Positions 25,701-33,430 of a DNA stretch of 64,000 nt are shown in pieces. The notes beneath the pieces were generated by a model. The model was not told the origin of the DNA. It made no database searches and was given only the letters and a program-made list of their open reading frames with translations. This DNA comes from Candidatus Scalindua sediminis (GTDB lineage Bacteria; Planctomycetota; Brocadiia; Brocadiales; Scalinduaceae). Every line of letters begins with the position of its first letter. Positions within the stretch are counted from its first letter, which is position 1. Location: the NCBI GenBank assembly GCA_008636105.1, contig VSDH01000008.1:1-64000 (forward strand), written 5' to 3'. The position numbers were made by a program, and so were the translations under genes.

Positions 25701-25954
25701 AAGCTTTTAGAGGTTAATTTTTTGAGGTTTTCAACACTTTTCAACATTTCCTCTTGCTCATGAATTATCTCTTGTTCAACTTCCTCCGGACTTGCTCCAA
25801 TCCAGCGGGTTACAACTGTTATTTGTGGCTTTTCAACATCGGGAACGAGTTGAACAGGAATGCGAAACAAGGCAATGAGGCCAAAAAGCAGTATAAATAT
25901 ACCCCCTACTGTTACCTTTACTATATTCTGTATGGAATATTCTATAATCTTCAT
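22757..25954 (-). CDS. RND family efflux transporter, inner-membrane pump
   Basis: A 1065-residue AcrB/MexB-like resistance-nodulation-division pump, full length for the family. It has an N-terminal helix, two large periplasmic porter/docking loops and twelve expected membrane helices. The proton-relay region of TM4 reads AFAVGMVVDSAIVVLENI, so one of the two usual aspartates is serine. TM10 shows VILIGIVINNAILIVHQ. It would pump drugs or metabolites out with the adaptor protein encoded upstream and an outer-membrane channel encoded elsewhere. The operon order is marR, adaptor, (small inserted genes), pump. It differs from CzcA metal pumps in lacking their metal-site residues as far as I can see. 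Confidence 0.94.
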   Translation of the reverse strand: MKIIEYSIQNIVKVTVGGIFILLFGLIALFRIPVQLVPDVEKPQITVVTRWIGASPEEVEQEIIHEQEEMLKSVENLKKLTSKSFNSRGQILLEFQVGVDKNIALLDVANKLEQVREYPENVDEPVITAVNTGDRPIAWFTLRTLPGTNINIHDMRDFAEDYIESRFERVPGVANSNIFGGAEREMQVVINPHALASRQLTIMDVRRALISTNINISGGDIDEGKNRFVVRTLGQFKSIEEVGDLVIARRDDIPVYIRDIAKVQLGYKKLQAFVRQKNEASIAVNAQREVGANVLTVMKGLREATRELNENLLKDRGLELEQVYDETEYIKSSIGLVRQNVVVGGILAIIVLLLFLRSWRSTLVIGLAIPISAIGTFLMVTLLGRTLNVVSLAGIAFAVGMVVDSAIVVLENIYRHWQSGENPFQAAYKGTTEVWGAVLASTLTTIGVFIPVILVEQEVGQLFRDIAIAISFAVGLSLIVAVTVIPTAAARILSRGKKSEGAKHEGFLSSGGQLVSFGRYLTNTIVRIVDYLTNSLKRRLVTILALIIVSIFLTWWMIPEMEYLPEGNRNMIIAIMLPPPGYSMEEQRAVGLILEKELSPYWLAKKGTKEAEMLDGPPIKHGFYVSRGRSVFMGIISDEPERIAELIPVLQRVCAKVPGMITIVQQASLFERTLSGGRTIDIELTGPDLNRLVYLGAQVFGQVRKVFPPGTQARPVPSLELGSPELQVRPLWEHAADLGLTAADIGYITDALVDGAYAGDYWHHGDKIDLVIFGQSKYIERTQDLEQIFIYTPSGHYVPLSTVADIQIGEGPEEIDHIERERSIVIQVIPPRTMPLEGAINLINTQIITPMTERGLLGGLYRANQAGTADKLQEARKALQWNFILAILIAYLLMAALFESFLYPIVIMFSVPLAAVGGFVGLAFLNLFTLQAMDVLTMLGFVILIGIVINNAILIVHQTLNNMRYGNMESRQALIESVRTRIRPIFMSVATTVFAMLPLVVFPGAGSELYRGLGSVVLGGLIVSTIFTLLLIPAVFSLAMDIKMRISRKKKYMESASLEPVVIQE

Positions 25955-26002
25955 AGCCTTACCTTCAAGATCAGAATTTGCGGTGATTTGCGGCCTTCCG
26001 GG

Positions 26003-26236
26003 TCAGAGACCCAGAAATTCATGCAGTTTTTTTCTCGATCGTTTTAGTGATCGTTCAATCCATCTAGCGTTTGACCGTGACGAATACCTCTTGTGAGCAA
26101 TTATACGCCAAGGCACACCTGCTTTAGTTGATTTTACACGTCCAGCATTGTGTTCTTTAATTCTCTTTTCAAGATCGCTTGTATGGCCAATATATCGACG
26201 TCCAATGCTATCGCTATATAAAACATAGACAACCAT
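26003..26236 (-). CDS. GIY-YIG domain endonuclease-like protein
   Basis: A 77-residue stand-alone GIY-YIG domain: YVLYSDSIGRRYIGHTSDLEKRIKEHN gives the GIY..YIG strands (VLY/YIG) and conserved Arg, then KAGVPWRIIAHKRY and the Glu in ARWIERSLKR. Small YhbQ/UvrC-like GIY-YIG proteins are single-strand or structure-specific nucleases, often mobile. It lies inside the RND operon between a truncated four-helix-bundle gene and the pump gene. The short sequence GTCTC(C/T)GACCC occurs at both ends (near 26001 and 26250), suggesting insertion. Confidence 0.88.
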   Translation of the reverse strand: MVVYVLYSDSIGRRYIGHTSDLEKRIKEHNAGRVKSTKAGVPWRIIAHKRYSSRSNARWIERSLKRSRKKLHEFLGL

Positions 26237-26239
26237 TAC

Positions 26240-26452
26240 TCAACACCCTCTGGGTCGGAGACAACCTTCAGCAAGATTCGCGCATACTGATCTGGACGAC
26301 CTACGCACCTGGTCTGTTAATGAATACTGCTCTTCCCTAGGAAAGCTTTTCGATATCTCAAAAATCTCCATAGCAGATTCAAAGGCCAACTTATAAACCT
26401 CTAAATCCCTCACACTATTTATCCTTTTTGCATTTCTCCCCTCATTCTTCAT
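26240..26452 (-). pseudogene. truncated four-helix-bundle (23S rRNA intervening-sequence type) protein
   Basis: The first 60 residues (SVRDLEVYKLAFESAMEIFEISKSFP..., then YSLTDQVRRSSRSVCANLAEG) are typical of the four-helix-bundle family of about 115-125 residues found in rRNA intervening sequences and in scattered genomic copies. After NLAEG the family normally continues for two more helices, but here the frame ends with CLRPRGC and a stop, just where the GIY-YIG unit begins. The GIY-YIG gene appears to have cut it. Function of the intact family is unknown. Confidence 0.8.
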
Positions 26453-26528
26453 CTCTCGTCCCTCGTCTTTCTTCCCTCTCCATTTCTTGGCTGTCCATTG
26501 TCCATGATGGAATACCTATACTATCAAG

Positions 26529-27629
26529 CTATATATCAGGATCTATCCGTCCAGTTACCTGCACATTCTGTGCATCGAGTAAACGCTCATTACCTCTTAC
26601 AACCACATCATGCCCGGGCTTAACTTCCCCCATAATCTGGATCAAATTTTTGTAAGCGATACCTGTCCGAATAGTAACTTCTGTTACCTTTCCATCTACT
26701 TCTAAATAAATAAATTCCCTGCCTCCACGCCTCACTACACCATCCTTCAACATCATTGTTGCCGATAACAAAGGCCCTATATCAAAGGTTGCCTCGGCAA
26801 ACATGCCGCTCCTAATCATTCCATCCTTATTATCGAGTTTTATATAAACCGGGAACGTCCTGCCACGGGCATTTGCCTGTGGAACTATGTGTATTATATT
26901 CCCATTTCTTGTTATGCCACCGAGCGCTGAAAAACTTACTTTACATTCGTCACCAACTTTTAAATTTTGTATGTACTTTTCTGGAACCGGAACCCTGACC
27001 TTTACATAATCCAGTTCAATCATTGAAACGACTTCTTCCCCCTTATCAAGCCATTGGCCCACCTCGGTATGTTCTTCAATAATCTTACCATCAAAGGGTG
27101 CCGTAATCGTGCACTTTCCAATGCTATCCTCAACACCTTCTACCTCTGCTTCTTGTGCGACTAACTTAGTCTCAAACTCGTCTAATTCTGAATGGGAAAT
27201 TGCTTCACCTTCATATAGTTCCTTGGCACGCTCATATTCAATAAGGGCGAGATGTTCATCTGCTTTCACACCTTTAAGTTGTATTTCTAAGGATCTGGTC
27301 CTGAGTTTTGCCAATACCTGCTCTTTTTTAACATAATCACCTCTTTTTACGGGAAATTCCACTACTAAACCTTCTATTTCACAAGCAACGATGCTTTCTC
27401 TGAGTGGAAAAACTGTTCCCACCATATTAACAGGTTGTAACACGTCCATCTGAACAATACGTGATACCACCACTGGAGCCACAAACATTTCCTTCTGTGC
27501 AAGAACCTTATTGCATATCAAGAAAGTAGCAACAATGTTGAAAATCAGCACAATCATGTATAATGAAAAATACTCTCGTTTGCTATTGTTATGGTTACTA
27601 TACAGATTTTTCATTGACATATTTTTCAT
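26529..27629 (-). CDS. RND efflux periplasmic adaptor (membrane fusion protein)
   Basis: A 366-residue HlyD/AcrA-type adaptor with an N-terminal membrane segment (YMIVLIFNIVATFLICNKVLA). The lipoyl halves are GTVFPLRESIVACEIEGLVVEFPVKRGDYVKKEQVLAKL and CTITAPFDGKIIEEHTEVGQWLDKGEEVV (described by short parts: VEFPVKRGDYVKKEQ and TAPFDGKIIE), with a short coiled hairpin between. Beta-barrel and membrane-proximal domains follow. It links the RND pump to an outer-membrane channel. Three in-frame ATGs (27629, 27620, 27614) could start it; all overlap the end of marR, indicating coupling. Confidence 0.92.
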   Translation of the reverse strand: MKNMSMKNLYSNHNNSKREYFSLYMIVLIFNIVATFLICNKVLAQKEMFVAPVVVSRIVQMDVLQPVNMVGTVFPLRESIVACEIEGLVVEFPVKRGDYVKKEQVLAKLRTRSLEIQLKGVKADEHLALIEYERAKELYEGEAISHSELDEFETKLVAQEAEVEGVEDSIGKCTITAPFDGKIIEEHTEVGQWLDKGEEVVSMIELDYVKVRVPVPEKYIQNLKVGDECKVSFSALGGITRNGNIIHIVPQANARGRTFPVYIKLDNKDGMIRSGMFAEATFDIGPLLSATMMLKDGVVRRGGREFIYLEVDGKVTEVTIRTGIAYKNLIQIMGEVKPGHDVVVRGNERLLDAQNVQVTGRIDPDI

Positions 27630-28053
27630 CCAGATTCTCCCTAATCTTTTCTAAGAGTCTTCTTAAATTTGCTACTTCTTTAGTTGAAATTCCTTTAACT
27701 GCATTATTTCTCACTCCGTGAGCACATTCAGTCATCTTTCTCCAGACACCTTCTACCTTTTTAGTTGGAGTAATTAGTTTTTGACGACGATCACGTGAAG
27801 ACACATTTCTCTTAATCCAACCCTTATGTTCCATCCTGTCAAGTATACGCACCAGTGTAGGACCTTCGACACCTATTAGTTCTGCCAGTTTAACCTGTGA
27901 AATTTCACCTTCTAGAGCCAGGCCTGCAAGAACCTGCCACTGCCTGAAGGTAATTCCGTACCGCACCAGTTTAGCATCCAGCGCCATTCTTAATGCCCGA
28001 TATGCCATTGCGACGGAATAACCAATACTTTCTTTGAAATCGTATTCTAACAT
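27598..28053 (-). CDS. MarR family transcriptional regulator
   Basis: A 151-residue winged-helix regulator. The recognition region reads FRQWQVLAGLALEGEISQVKLAELIGVEGPTLVRILDRME (short: ISQVKLAELIGVEGPTLVR), followed by the wing KRNVSSRDRRQKLITPT with the SRDRR signature. MarR proteins are repressors released by ligands, usually controlling an adjacent efflux operon and themselves. Here the gene overlaps the adaptor gene and precedes the RND pump. A strong AT-rich dyad lies 12-30 bp upstream of its start. Confidence 0.93.
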   Translation of the reverse strand: MLEYDFKESIGYSVAMAYRALRMALDAKLVRYGITFRQWQVLAGLALEGEISQVKLAELIGVEGPTLVRILDRMEHKGWIKRNVSSRDRRQKLITPTKKVEGVWRKMTECAHGVRNNAVKGISTKEVANLRRLLEKIRENLDEKYVNEKSV

Positions 28054-28064
28054 TTTGATAGTCC

Positions 28065-28085
28065 ACTATTAAATAGTATACTATT
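28065..28085. promoter_or_regulatory. overlapping palindromes upstream of marR (probable MarR operator)
   Basis: ACTATTAAATAGT (28065-28077) overlaps AATAGTATACTATT (28072-28085), giving three ACTATT/AATAGT half-sites in a row, 12 bp upstream of the marR start. The position over a likely core promoter suits autorepression of the marR-adaptor-pump operon. Confidence 0.7.
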
Positions 28086-28811
28086 CATTTTATGCCATTA
28101 TCATAAAAAATCAAGAGTAGAACGCTAATCATTTGTGCCTCTGGAATATATCACCAGAAGTAACAAAACCATTTGAGCCAATCTTAAATAGCACTCACAT
28201 TATTAACATTCTTAGAAATAAAGACTTAAGAAGGCATTTATCCGGGTATGCAAAGACTATGCAAAGACATAGAAGAAATTATATTTACGAAAAAATAATC
28301 TTTCGGGTATTATAACTGCCTTCGTTAAGAAATTCACCCCTTACCTATCAACATGAGCTGCAGATGGTGCTTTTTCTAAAACTGGACAGTCATAGTTAAG
28401 GATTATTGATTGTTATCTTCTGACAATTACTTGCAAAAGAGATAAAGAATGTCAATTAATGTTATACTAACTAAATTGAGCGATTTACGTAGCCGCAACC
28501 TTCAGAGCCTGCCCTGAGCGTATCGAAGGGTTGCGTAACTTACGTAAAATTTCCATATACCCATTAGGTGATGAGAAACGCAGGCTAAAGCCTGCGGCTA
28601 CATTGACATTCAATATAAGATCGCTCAATTTAGGTACTATTTAGCTAAGTTAAGAACTAAATTGATCATTTGGCCTGCTTATAGTATAAGCTATCTGCGT
28701 GATAGGTATAGGTACTCAAGTTGAAAACCTATCCTATGATCTCTGTTTACATTGCTTGAAAGCTAATCCCGATTATCATTAAACATTTAAGTTATTTTTC
28801 TGGAGAGGGCT
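28086..28811. other. intergenic region with a family-2 repeat
   Basis: No convincing gene; a 60-codon GTG frame at 28133-28315 has no binding site or recognisable sequence. The stretch holds family-2 repeat copy B (28469-28638) and a partial end (AACTAAATTGATCATTT) at about 28656. Confidence 0.5.
28469..28638. repeat. family-2 inverted-repeat element, copy B
   Basis: Ends AACTAAATTGAGCGATTTA and GATCGCTCAATTTAGGTA are inverted repeats. Inside are GTAGCCGCAACC and GGTTGCG, and GCAGGCTAAAGCCTGC palindromes, as in copies A and C. The core CTTCGATACGCTCAGGGCAG is shared with copy C (in reverse). It is flanked by TA dinucleotides. Confidence 0.88.
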
Positions 28812-29735
28812 ATGAATACAAAAACCAGGATCAGAAAGATAGGCGTAATAGGTTTTGGAGTGATGGGAAGTGGTATTGCTCAGGCTGCAGCAATGTCAGG
28901 ATTTGAGACCATTGTAAGGGATGTACATATAGATTTTATAGAAATAGGGATGCAAAAGATAAAAAACAGCCTGGAAAGATTAGTACAGAATTATGCACGT
29001 ACAGGAGGAAAAAAAGGTATTAGCAAGGAAACTGAGGCTTCAACCCTTGCTAATCTCAAAACCACGCTTTATCTAAAAGAACTAATAGAAACTGACATAA
29101 TAATAGAGGCCATAGTAGAGAGACAAGACGAAAAGGCTAAATTGTTTGATACATTAAGCAAACTTGGCTATAGCGGACTGCTGGTTTCAAACACATCATC
29201 AATATCTATAACTAAACTTGGAGCATCCTTTAAATACCCTGAAAGATTTATGGGTATGCATTTTATGAACCCAGTCCCGTTACAAAAAGGTGTTGAGCTT
29301 ATTCGTGGTTTATCTACATCAGATGACACATATACTGCTGTTTCACGTCTGGCTAAAGATATGGGAAAGACTGTAATTAATGCTAAGGACAAAGCTGGAT
29401 TTGGAATAAACAGAATGTTTATACCTTTTCTTAATGAGGCAATAAAGGTTGTGGAAGAAGAAATATTGAGTCCTGAAGACGCGGATAAGGCAACAATTTG
29501 CCTGGGCCATAAGATGGGTCCTATCGCAACGGCAGATTACATAGGATTGGATACTGTTCTATTCATATGCAATATATTGGAGGAAGGGCTAGGGTCTGCA
29601 TACAAGGCAGCACCGCTACTTAAGAGAATGGTTGATGCAGGTTATTTGGGAGTTAAGACAGGAAAGGGTTTTTATGTCTACGAAGAAGGTAAGTCTATAA
29701 ACGTTAACCCTGATATCAGGAGATTTATCAAATAA
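28812..29735 (+). CDS. 3-hydroxyacyl-CoA dehydrogenase
   Basis: A 307-residue NAD-dependent dehydrogenase of the Hbd/PaaH/FadB family. Features are the Rossmann motif GVIGFGVMGSGIAQAAA, the substrate-site SNTSSISIT, the catalytic-histidine region MGMHFMNPVPL with Glu in GVELIRG, and the C-terminal domain with KDKAGFGINRMFIPFLNEA and GPIATADYIGLDT. It oxidises 3-hydroxyacyl-CoA or reduces the 3-keto form in fatty acid or butyryl-CoA metabolism. It stands with a VanZ-like gene 5 bp downstream. A GGAGAGGG binding site precedes ATG 28812. Confidence 0.93.
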   Translation: MNTKTRIRKIGVIGFGVMGSGIAQAAAMSGFETIVRDVHIDFIEIGMQKIKNSLERLVQNYARTGGKKGISKETEASTLANLKTTLYLKELIETDIIIEAIVERQDEKAKLFDTLSKLGYSGLLVSNTSSISITKLGASFKYPERFMGMHFMNPVPLQKGVELIRGLSTSDDTYTAVSRLAKDMGKTVINAKDKAGFGINRMFIPFLNEAIKVVEEEILSPEDADKATICLGHKMGPIATADYIGLDTVLFICNILEEGLGSAYKAAPLLKRMVDAGYLGVKTGKGFYVYEEGKSINVNPDIRRFIK

Positions 29736-29740
29736 AAAAG

Positions 29741-30118
29741 ATGAATATATATTTTTGGTTGTATGGTCCCTGGTTTCTTTATTGTATATTTATCTTCTTT
29801 CTCTCATCTCTTTCCAGCTCTCCAGATATTCTTACTCTCCCTCTTTCTGATAAAATAAGACATGCATTCCTGTATTTGGTTTTAGCCATACTGACTCTAC
29901 GGGCATTTCGCAAATGGTCCGGAGAACATCCTGGGCGGCGTTACTTTATCTGGGCTATACTATTTTGCATTCTTTACGGGGCCTCTGATGAATGGCATCA
30001 GAGCTTTGTTGCCAATCGGATTCCGGATGTGATGGATTGGGTTGCAGATGTTATTGGTGTAAGCATCGGTGGGATAATTTACTGGAAATATCGTAGGACA
30101 AAGCGAAATATTATATGA
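29741..30118 (+). CDS. VanZ-like membrane protein
   Basis: A 125-residue protein with four predicted membrane helices. The VanZ family hallmark is LYGASDEWHQSFVANRIPDVMDWVADVIG (short: ASDEWHQSF; Asp-Glu and His-Gln conserved), followed by a last helix and a basic tail. VanZ relatives affect cell-envelope drug sensitivity, but the biochemical role is not settled. It begins 5 bp after the dehydrogenase and is probably co-transcribed with it. Confidence 0.85.
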   Translation: MNIYFWLYGPWFLYCIFIFFLSSLSSSPDILTLPLSDKIRHAFLYLVLAILTLRAFRKWSGEHPGRRYFIWAILFCILYGASDEWHQSFVANRIPDVMDWVADVIGVSIGGIIYWKYRRTKRNII

Positions 30119-30479
30119 AAAAATATTCATCTGTTATGTGGAACCAATGAATGAACCTGTAATACTATTCCAATTATTAGCAATTTTGCTTTCATATCTA
30201 CCCTACCCCAAACCATATCTTGTTTACCCGACGGATTGTTTGGCGGGCCGTCTTCCTTATGAATCCTTATATTTATTCTTCCAGAAGCAACGTAAGAAAA
30301 TAGCGCACGCAAGGGATAAAAATAATTTGTGTGGTTAAGATCTGAACTTAAAACATAAAAATCTTCCTTGAATCTAATCTATAATAGTGTATATTTCCCG
30401 CTTAAAAGGGAATCAAAAACCACATCGTTTTAATTAACCCTTATAGTTAATAACAACTTACATTAAAAGGGGTCAGAGA
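30119..30479. other. intergenic, nothing recognised
   Basis: No repeat family member, RNA gene or supported coding frame is visible. A short GC-rich patch (CGACGGATTGTTTGGCGGGC) lies near 30230. Confidence 0.4.
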
Positions 30480-30740
30480 ATGTTGGTACTAAATACCATT
30501 TCTCGGTTACTTCTATCGGTTTTCATCTTTTTTTTCATCATAGCGTCATCCGTTACTGGCTCAATCCTTAAGAAAATCAAACTTAAATTAAGAATAAGTC
30601 CCTATGAAATTGGTTCATTCGAACTAAAGTTAATGAGAGGATATGATGAGGATTCGCCTGTAGATAGTCTTGTGTTTGAAAACTTTTCCTCAAATGCAAG
30701 TTCATATTCTATGAGTCTTTGTAAGGAATTTAGAATTTAA
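30480..30740 (+). CDS. small hypothetical membrane protein
   Basis: An 86-residue frame with ATG 30480 preceded by AAAAGGGGTCAG. The first 28 residues form one hydrophobic helix (LLLSVFIFFFIIASSVTGSIL), followed by a polar serine-rich tail. No family recognised. It sits upstream of the sensor kinase fragment and could be a real small membrane protein or chance. Confidence 0.35.
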   Translation: MLVLNTISRLLLSVFIFFFIIASSVTGSILKKIKLKLRISPYEIGSFELKLMRGYDEDSPVDSLVFENFSSNASSYSMSLCKEFRI

Positions 30741-30807
30741 CTGTTATTTTGTTATGAAAGAACGACTCAAAGAAAGGAGATAGAACAGATGACATACGGA
30801 ATACCGC

Positions 30808-31038
30808 ATGACTATCAGAAGAAAATTATTATTCTGGATCTTACCTCCTATTATCGTAATCGGAACTATTACGGTTGGAACTGTATATTACTTTATTAGT
30901 AAAAATGTAAAACAAAATATCTTTGATCAATTAGAAATAGCTGTAGAAGAGTTACTCAAACACGTTAGTTTTTTCTTAGAAGGGAAAAGAGGACGAACCA
31001 CTGATTTTGTTCCGTGGGGTATCATAAACTATGTTTAG
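30808..31038 (+). pseudogene. truncated membrane sensor N-terminus
   Basis: A 76-residue frame beginning MTIRRKLLFWILPPIIVIGT, one membrane helix, and then the start of a periplasmic sensor domain up to FFLEGKRGRT. Sensor kinases of this kind continue for several hundred residues; here the frame ends after VPWGIINYV. The next gene starts 8 bases before its end with its own membrane helix and a similar FFLERKGN segment. It therefore looks like the remnant of a second, related sensor left upstream of the intact one. Confidence 0.6.
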
Positions 31039-33430
31039 AAATCTAAAGATCAGAACAAAACTTACCTTAACCTTTGTTTCATTAATTGTGTTTTCAATAT
31101 TAGCTATTAGTTATGTTGGGTTTCATATTGCCAAAAAATCATTGAAAAGTACTCGCATTGCAGAATTAAAAAGCATCTCAAACCTCAAGGTGAATAGGAT
31201 TGAGACATTTTTTCTTGAACGAAAAGGTAATATCAAAACAGCACAAGGTTATTACAATATCAAAACCAATCTTCCTATAGTAACTCAGTTTGCGAATGAC
31301 AGAACGAATCCTGCTTATATAGCAGCTAAAAGGATGCTGGATGGCCAGTTAAAAACATTTCAAAATGTTTATGGATATAAAGACTTTATGCTGGTGAGTC
31401 CAGGAGGGAAAATTGTGTATGTAACTAATGAAGCACATGCGGAGACAGATTTAGACCATCCTCTTCCTGATCCTGATGGAAAGGCATTTGAAGAAGGGAA
31501 AGAAGGAACATACATTTCTGTTGTTTTTCTTAGAATTAGAAACAAAATGGAAGGAAGTGATTTTGGAATACTTATCACAGCTCCAGCTCACGATTTTAGA
31601 GGTAAATTTATCGGAGTTATCGCTTTCGAGGTTGATATGAAACCTTTTTATGAATTTATTCAGGATACAACCGGATTGGGTGAGTCGGGAGAGACGTTGA
31701 TTGGTTTAAATAAGGGTGACCATGCCCTATTCTTAAACCCTCTTCGTCACGATGCCGAAGCCGCATTGAAGAGAAAGGCAATCTTTGGAAAAATATATGC
31801 GTTTCCGATACAGGAAGCGGTACAGGGTAGAAACGGGTCAGGGTTGTCAATTGATTATCGTGGCAAAAAAATCATAGCTGCCTGGCGACACATTCCATCT
31901 TTAGATTGGGGGCTGGTAGCAAAGATTGATACTTCCGAAGCCTTCGCCATCATTACACATTTAAGAAATATCACCATCATTATAGCGGTTACGGGCATTA
32001 TGGCTATAGTGGCAATTGCAGTCTTTCTTTCCAAAAAAGTAGCAAAACCTATTCAAAAGTTGATAGAAGGAACAAGGAGGATATCGAAGGGCGACCTTAC
32101 ATATAGAATCAATACAAAGGCAATGGATGAAATTGGGGAGCTTGCAGCTTCTTTTAATGAGATGACGTTTCAACTGGGAGAATCAAAGAAAAAGCTAAAT
32201 GATTATGCACTTAGTCTGGAGGAAAAGGAGGAAAAATATAGAACCCTTGTACAGACAATACCTGACATAATCTACAAAATCGATGAGAATGGGTGTTTTA
32301 CATTTTTAAACAATTCTATAAGGACTTTGGGTTATGAGCCGGAAGAGATTATAGGCAAACATTTTAGTATGATATTACACCCGGATGATGTTGAATCATG
32401 TAGCAGGTCTGTTGTTTTACAAAAGTATGCAAATAAAGTAACTGGTGACAAAAAGGCTCCTAATTTCTTTGATGAAAGAAGGACTAAAGATAGAATGACA
32501 AGAAACCTGGAGATACGGTTAATGCCAAAGATTCATGAGGGGAGAGAAAGTAATACAACAGGGATCAAAGGTCCCATAACTTCTTTTTGTGAAGTAACTG
32601 CCACCGGTGATTATGAGGCTGACGTAAGCATCAAGGACAAGAAATTACTTGGAACATTGGGAATCATCAGGGACATTTCTGAAAAAATAAAATTGCAGGC
32701 AGAATCTATACGTGCTGGCCAACTGGCTGCGACAGGAAAACTGGCGGCAGGTGTAGCTCATGAGATCAACAATCCCATCTATGGCATAATAAATCTTGCC
32801 CAACTTGTTGTGGATGAAAGTGATAAGGATAGCAGGGCACATAAGTTTGGCAAATTAATTATGGAAGAGGGTAACCGTATAGCAGATTTAACCAAAAAAC
32901 TTCTTTCTCTTTCTAGAAGTACAACTGGCAAAAAAAGACCTGTTCAAATATATGAATTAATCCCCAATTCCCTTAAACTGACTAAGGTACAGTTGGAAAA
33001 AGATAATATCATTTTTAAAGACAATATTTCAAAAGATATACCCGCCATAATCGCAAATCCTCAAGAGATTCATCAGGTATTTTTGAATCTTATACAAAAT
33101 GCGCGATACGCCTTAAATGAAAAATATCCCGATAAAGACAAAGATAAAATACTTGAAATTTCATGTAACAAAGTGTTAATTGACGATTACGAATATGTCC
33201 GAATTATATTCTATGACCGAGGAATTGGAATTCCAGAAAACATATTAACAAAAGTAATAAGTCCCTTTTTTACTACTAAATCACCTGCCAAAGGAACAGG
33301 TATTGGTTTAAGTATAAGTCAAAACATTATTAGCAATCATAATGGTAAAATGACTATAGAAAGCATACCAGGAGAATTTACAAAGGTTGTAATTGATCTG
33401 CCGGCAACAGAATTAACGATAAAAAAGTGA
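31031..33430 (+). CDS. membrane sensor histidine kinase (Cache-HAMP-PAS-HisKA-HATPase)
   Basis: A 799-residue kinase. TM1 is around residues 12-32 and a Cache-type periplasmic sensor spans about 35-310. TM2 follows (ITIIIAVTGIMAIVAIAVFL), then HAMP (KPIQKLIEGTRRISKGDLTY) and a PAS domain from about residue 405 (PDIIYKIDENGCFTFLNNS) with an inserted loop. The dimerisation helix has His577 in AAGVAHEINNP. The ATPase motifs are NLIQNARYAL, DRGIGIP and GTGIGLSIS. It senses an external small molecule and phosphorylates the sigma-54 regulator encoded next, with which it shares a GTGA overlap. Confidence 0.94.
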   Translation: MFRNLKIRTKLTLTFVSLIVFSILAISYVGFHIAKKSLKSTRIAELKSISNLKVNRIETFFLERKGNIKTAQGYYNIKTNLPIVTQFANDRTNPAYIAAKRMLDGQLKTFQNVYGYKDFMLVSPGGKIVYVTNEAHAETDLDHPLPDPDGKAFEEGKEGTYISVVFLRIRNKMEGSDFGILITAPAHDFRGKFIGVIAFEVDMKPFYEFIQDTTGLGESGETLIGLNKGDHALFLNPLRHDAEAALKRKAIFGKIYAFPIQEAVQGRNGSGLSIDYRGKKIIAAWRHIPSLDWGLVAKIDTSEAFAIITHLRNITIIIAVTGIMAIVAIAVFLSKKVAKPIQKLIEGTRRISKGDLTYRINTKAMDEIGELAASFNEMTFQLGESKKKLNDYALSLEEKEEKYRTLVQTIPDIIYKIDENGCFTFLNNSIRTLGYEPEEIIGKHFSMILHPDDVESCSRSVVLQKYANKVTGDKKAPNFFDERRTKDRMTRNLEIRLMPKIHEGRESNTTGIKGPITSFCEVTATGDYEADVSIKDKKLLGTLGIIRDISEKIKLQAESIRAGQLAATGKLAAGVAHEINNPIYGIINLAQLVVDESDKDSRAHKFGKLIMEEGNRIADLTKKLLSLSRSTTGKKRPVQIYELIPNSLKLTKVQLEKDNIIFKDNISKDIPAIIANPQEIHQVFLNLIQNARYALNEKYPDKDKDKILEISCNKVLIDDYEYVRIIFYDRGIGIPENILTKVISPFFTTKSPAKGTGIGLSISQNIISNHNGKMTIESIPGEFTKVVIDLPATELTIKK

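Noticed and set aside
28133-28315. 60-codon frame upstream of the dehydrogenase
   Set aside because: GTG start, no ribosome binding site, no family resemblance, lies in a repeat-rich gap.
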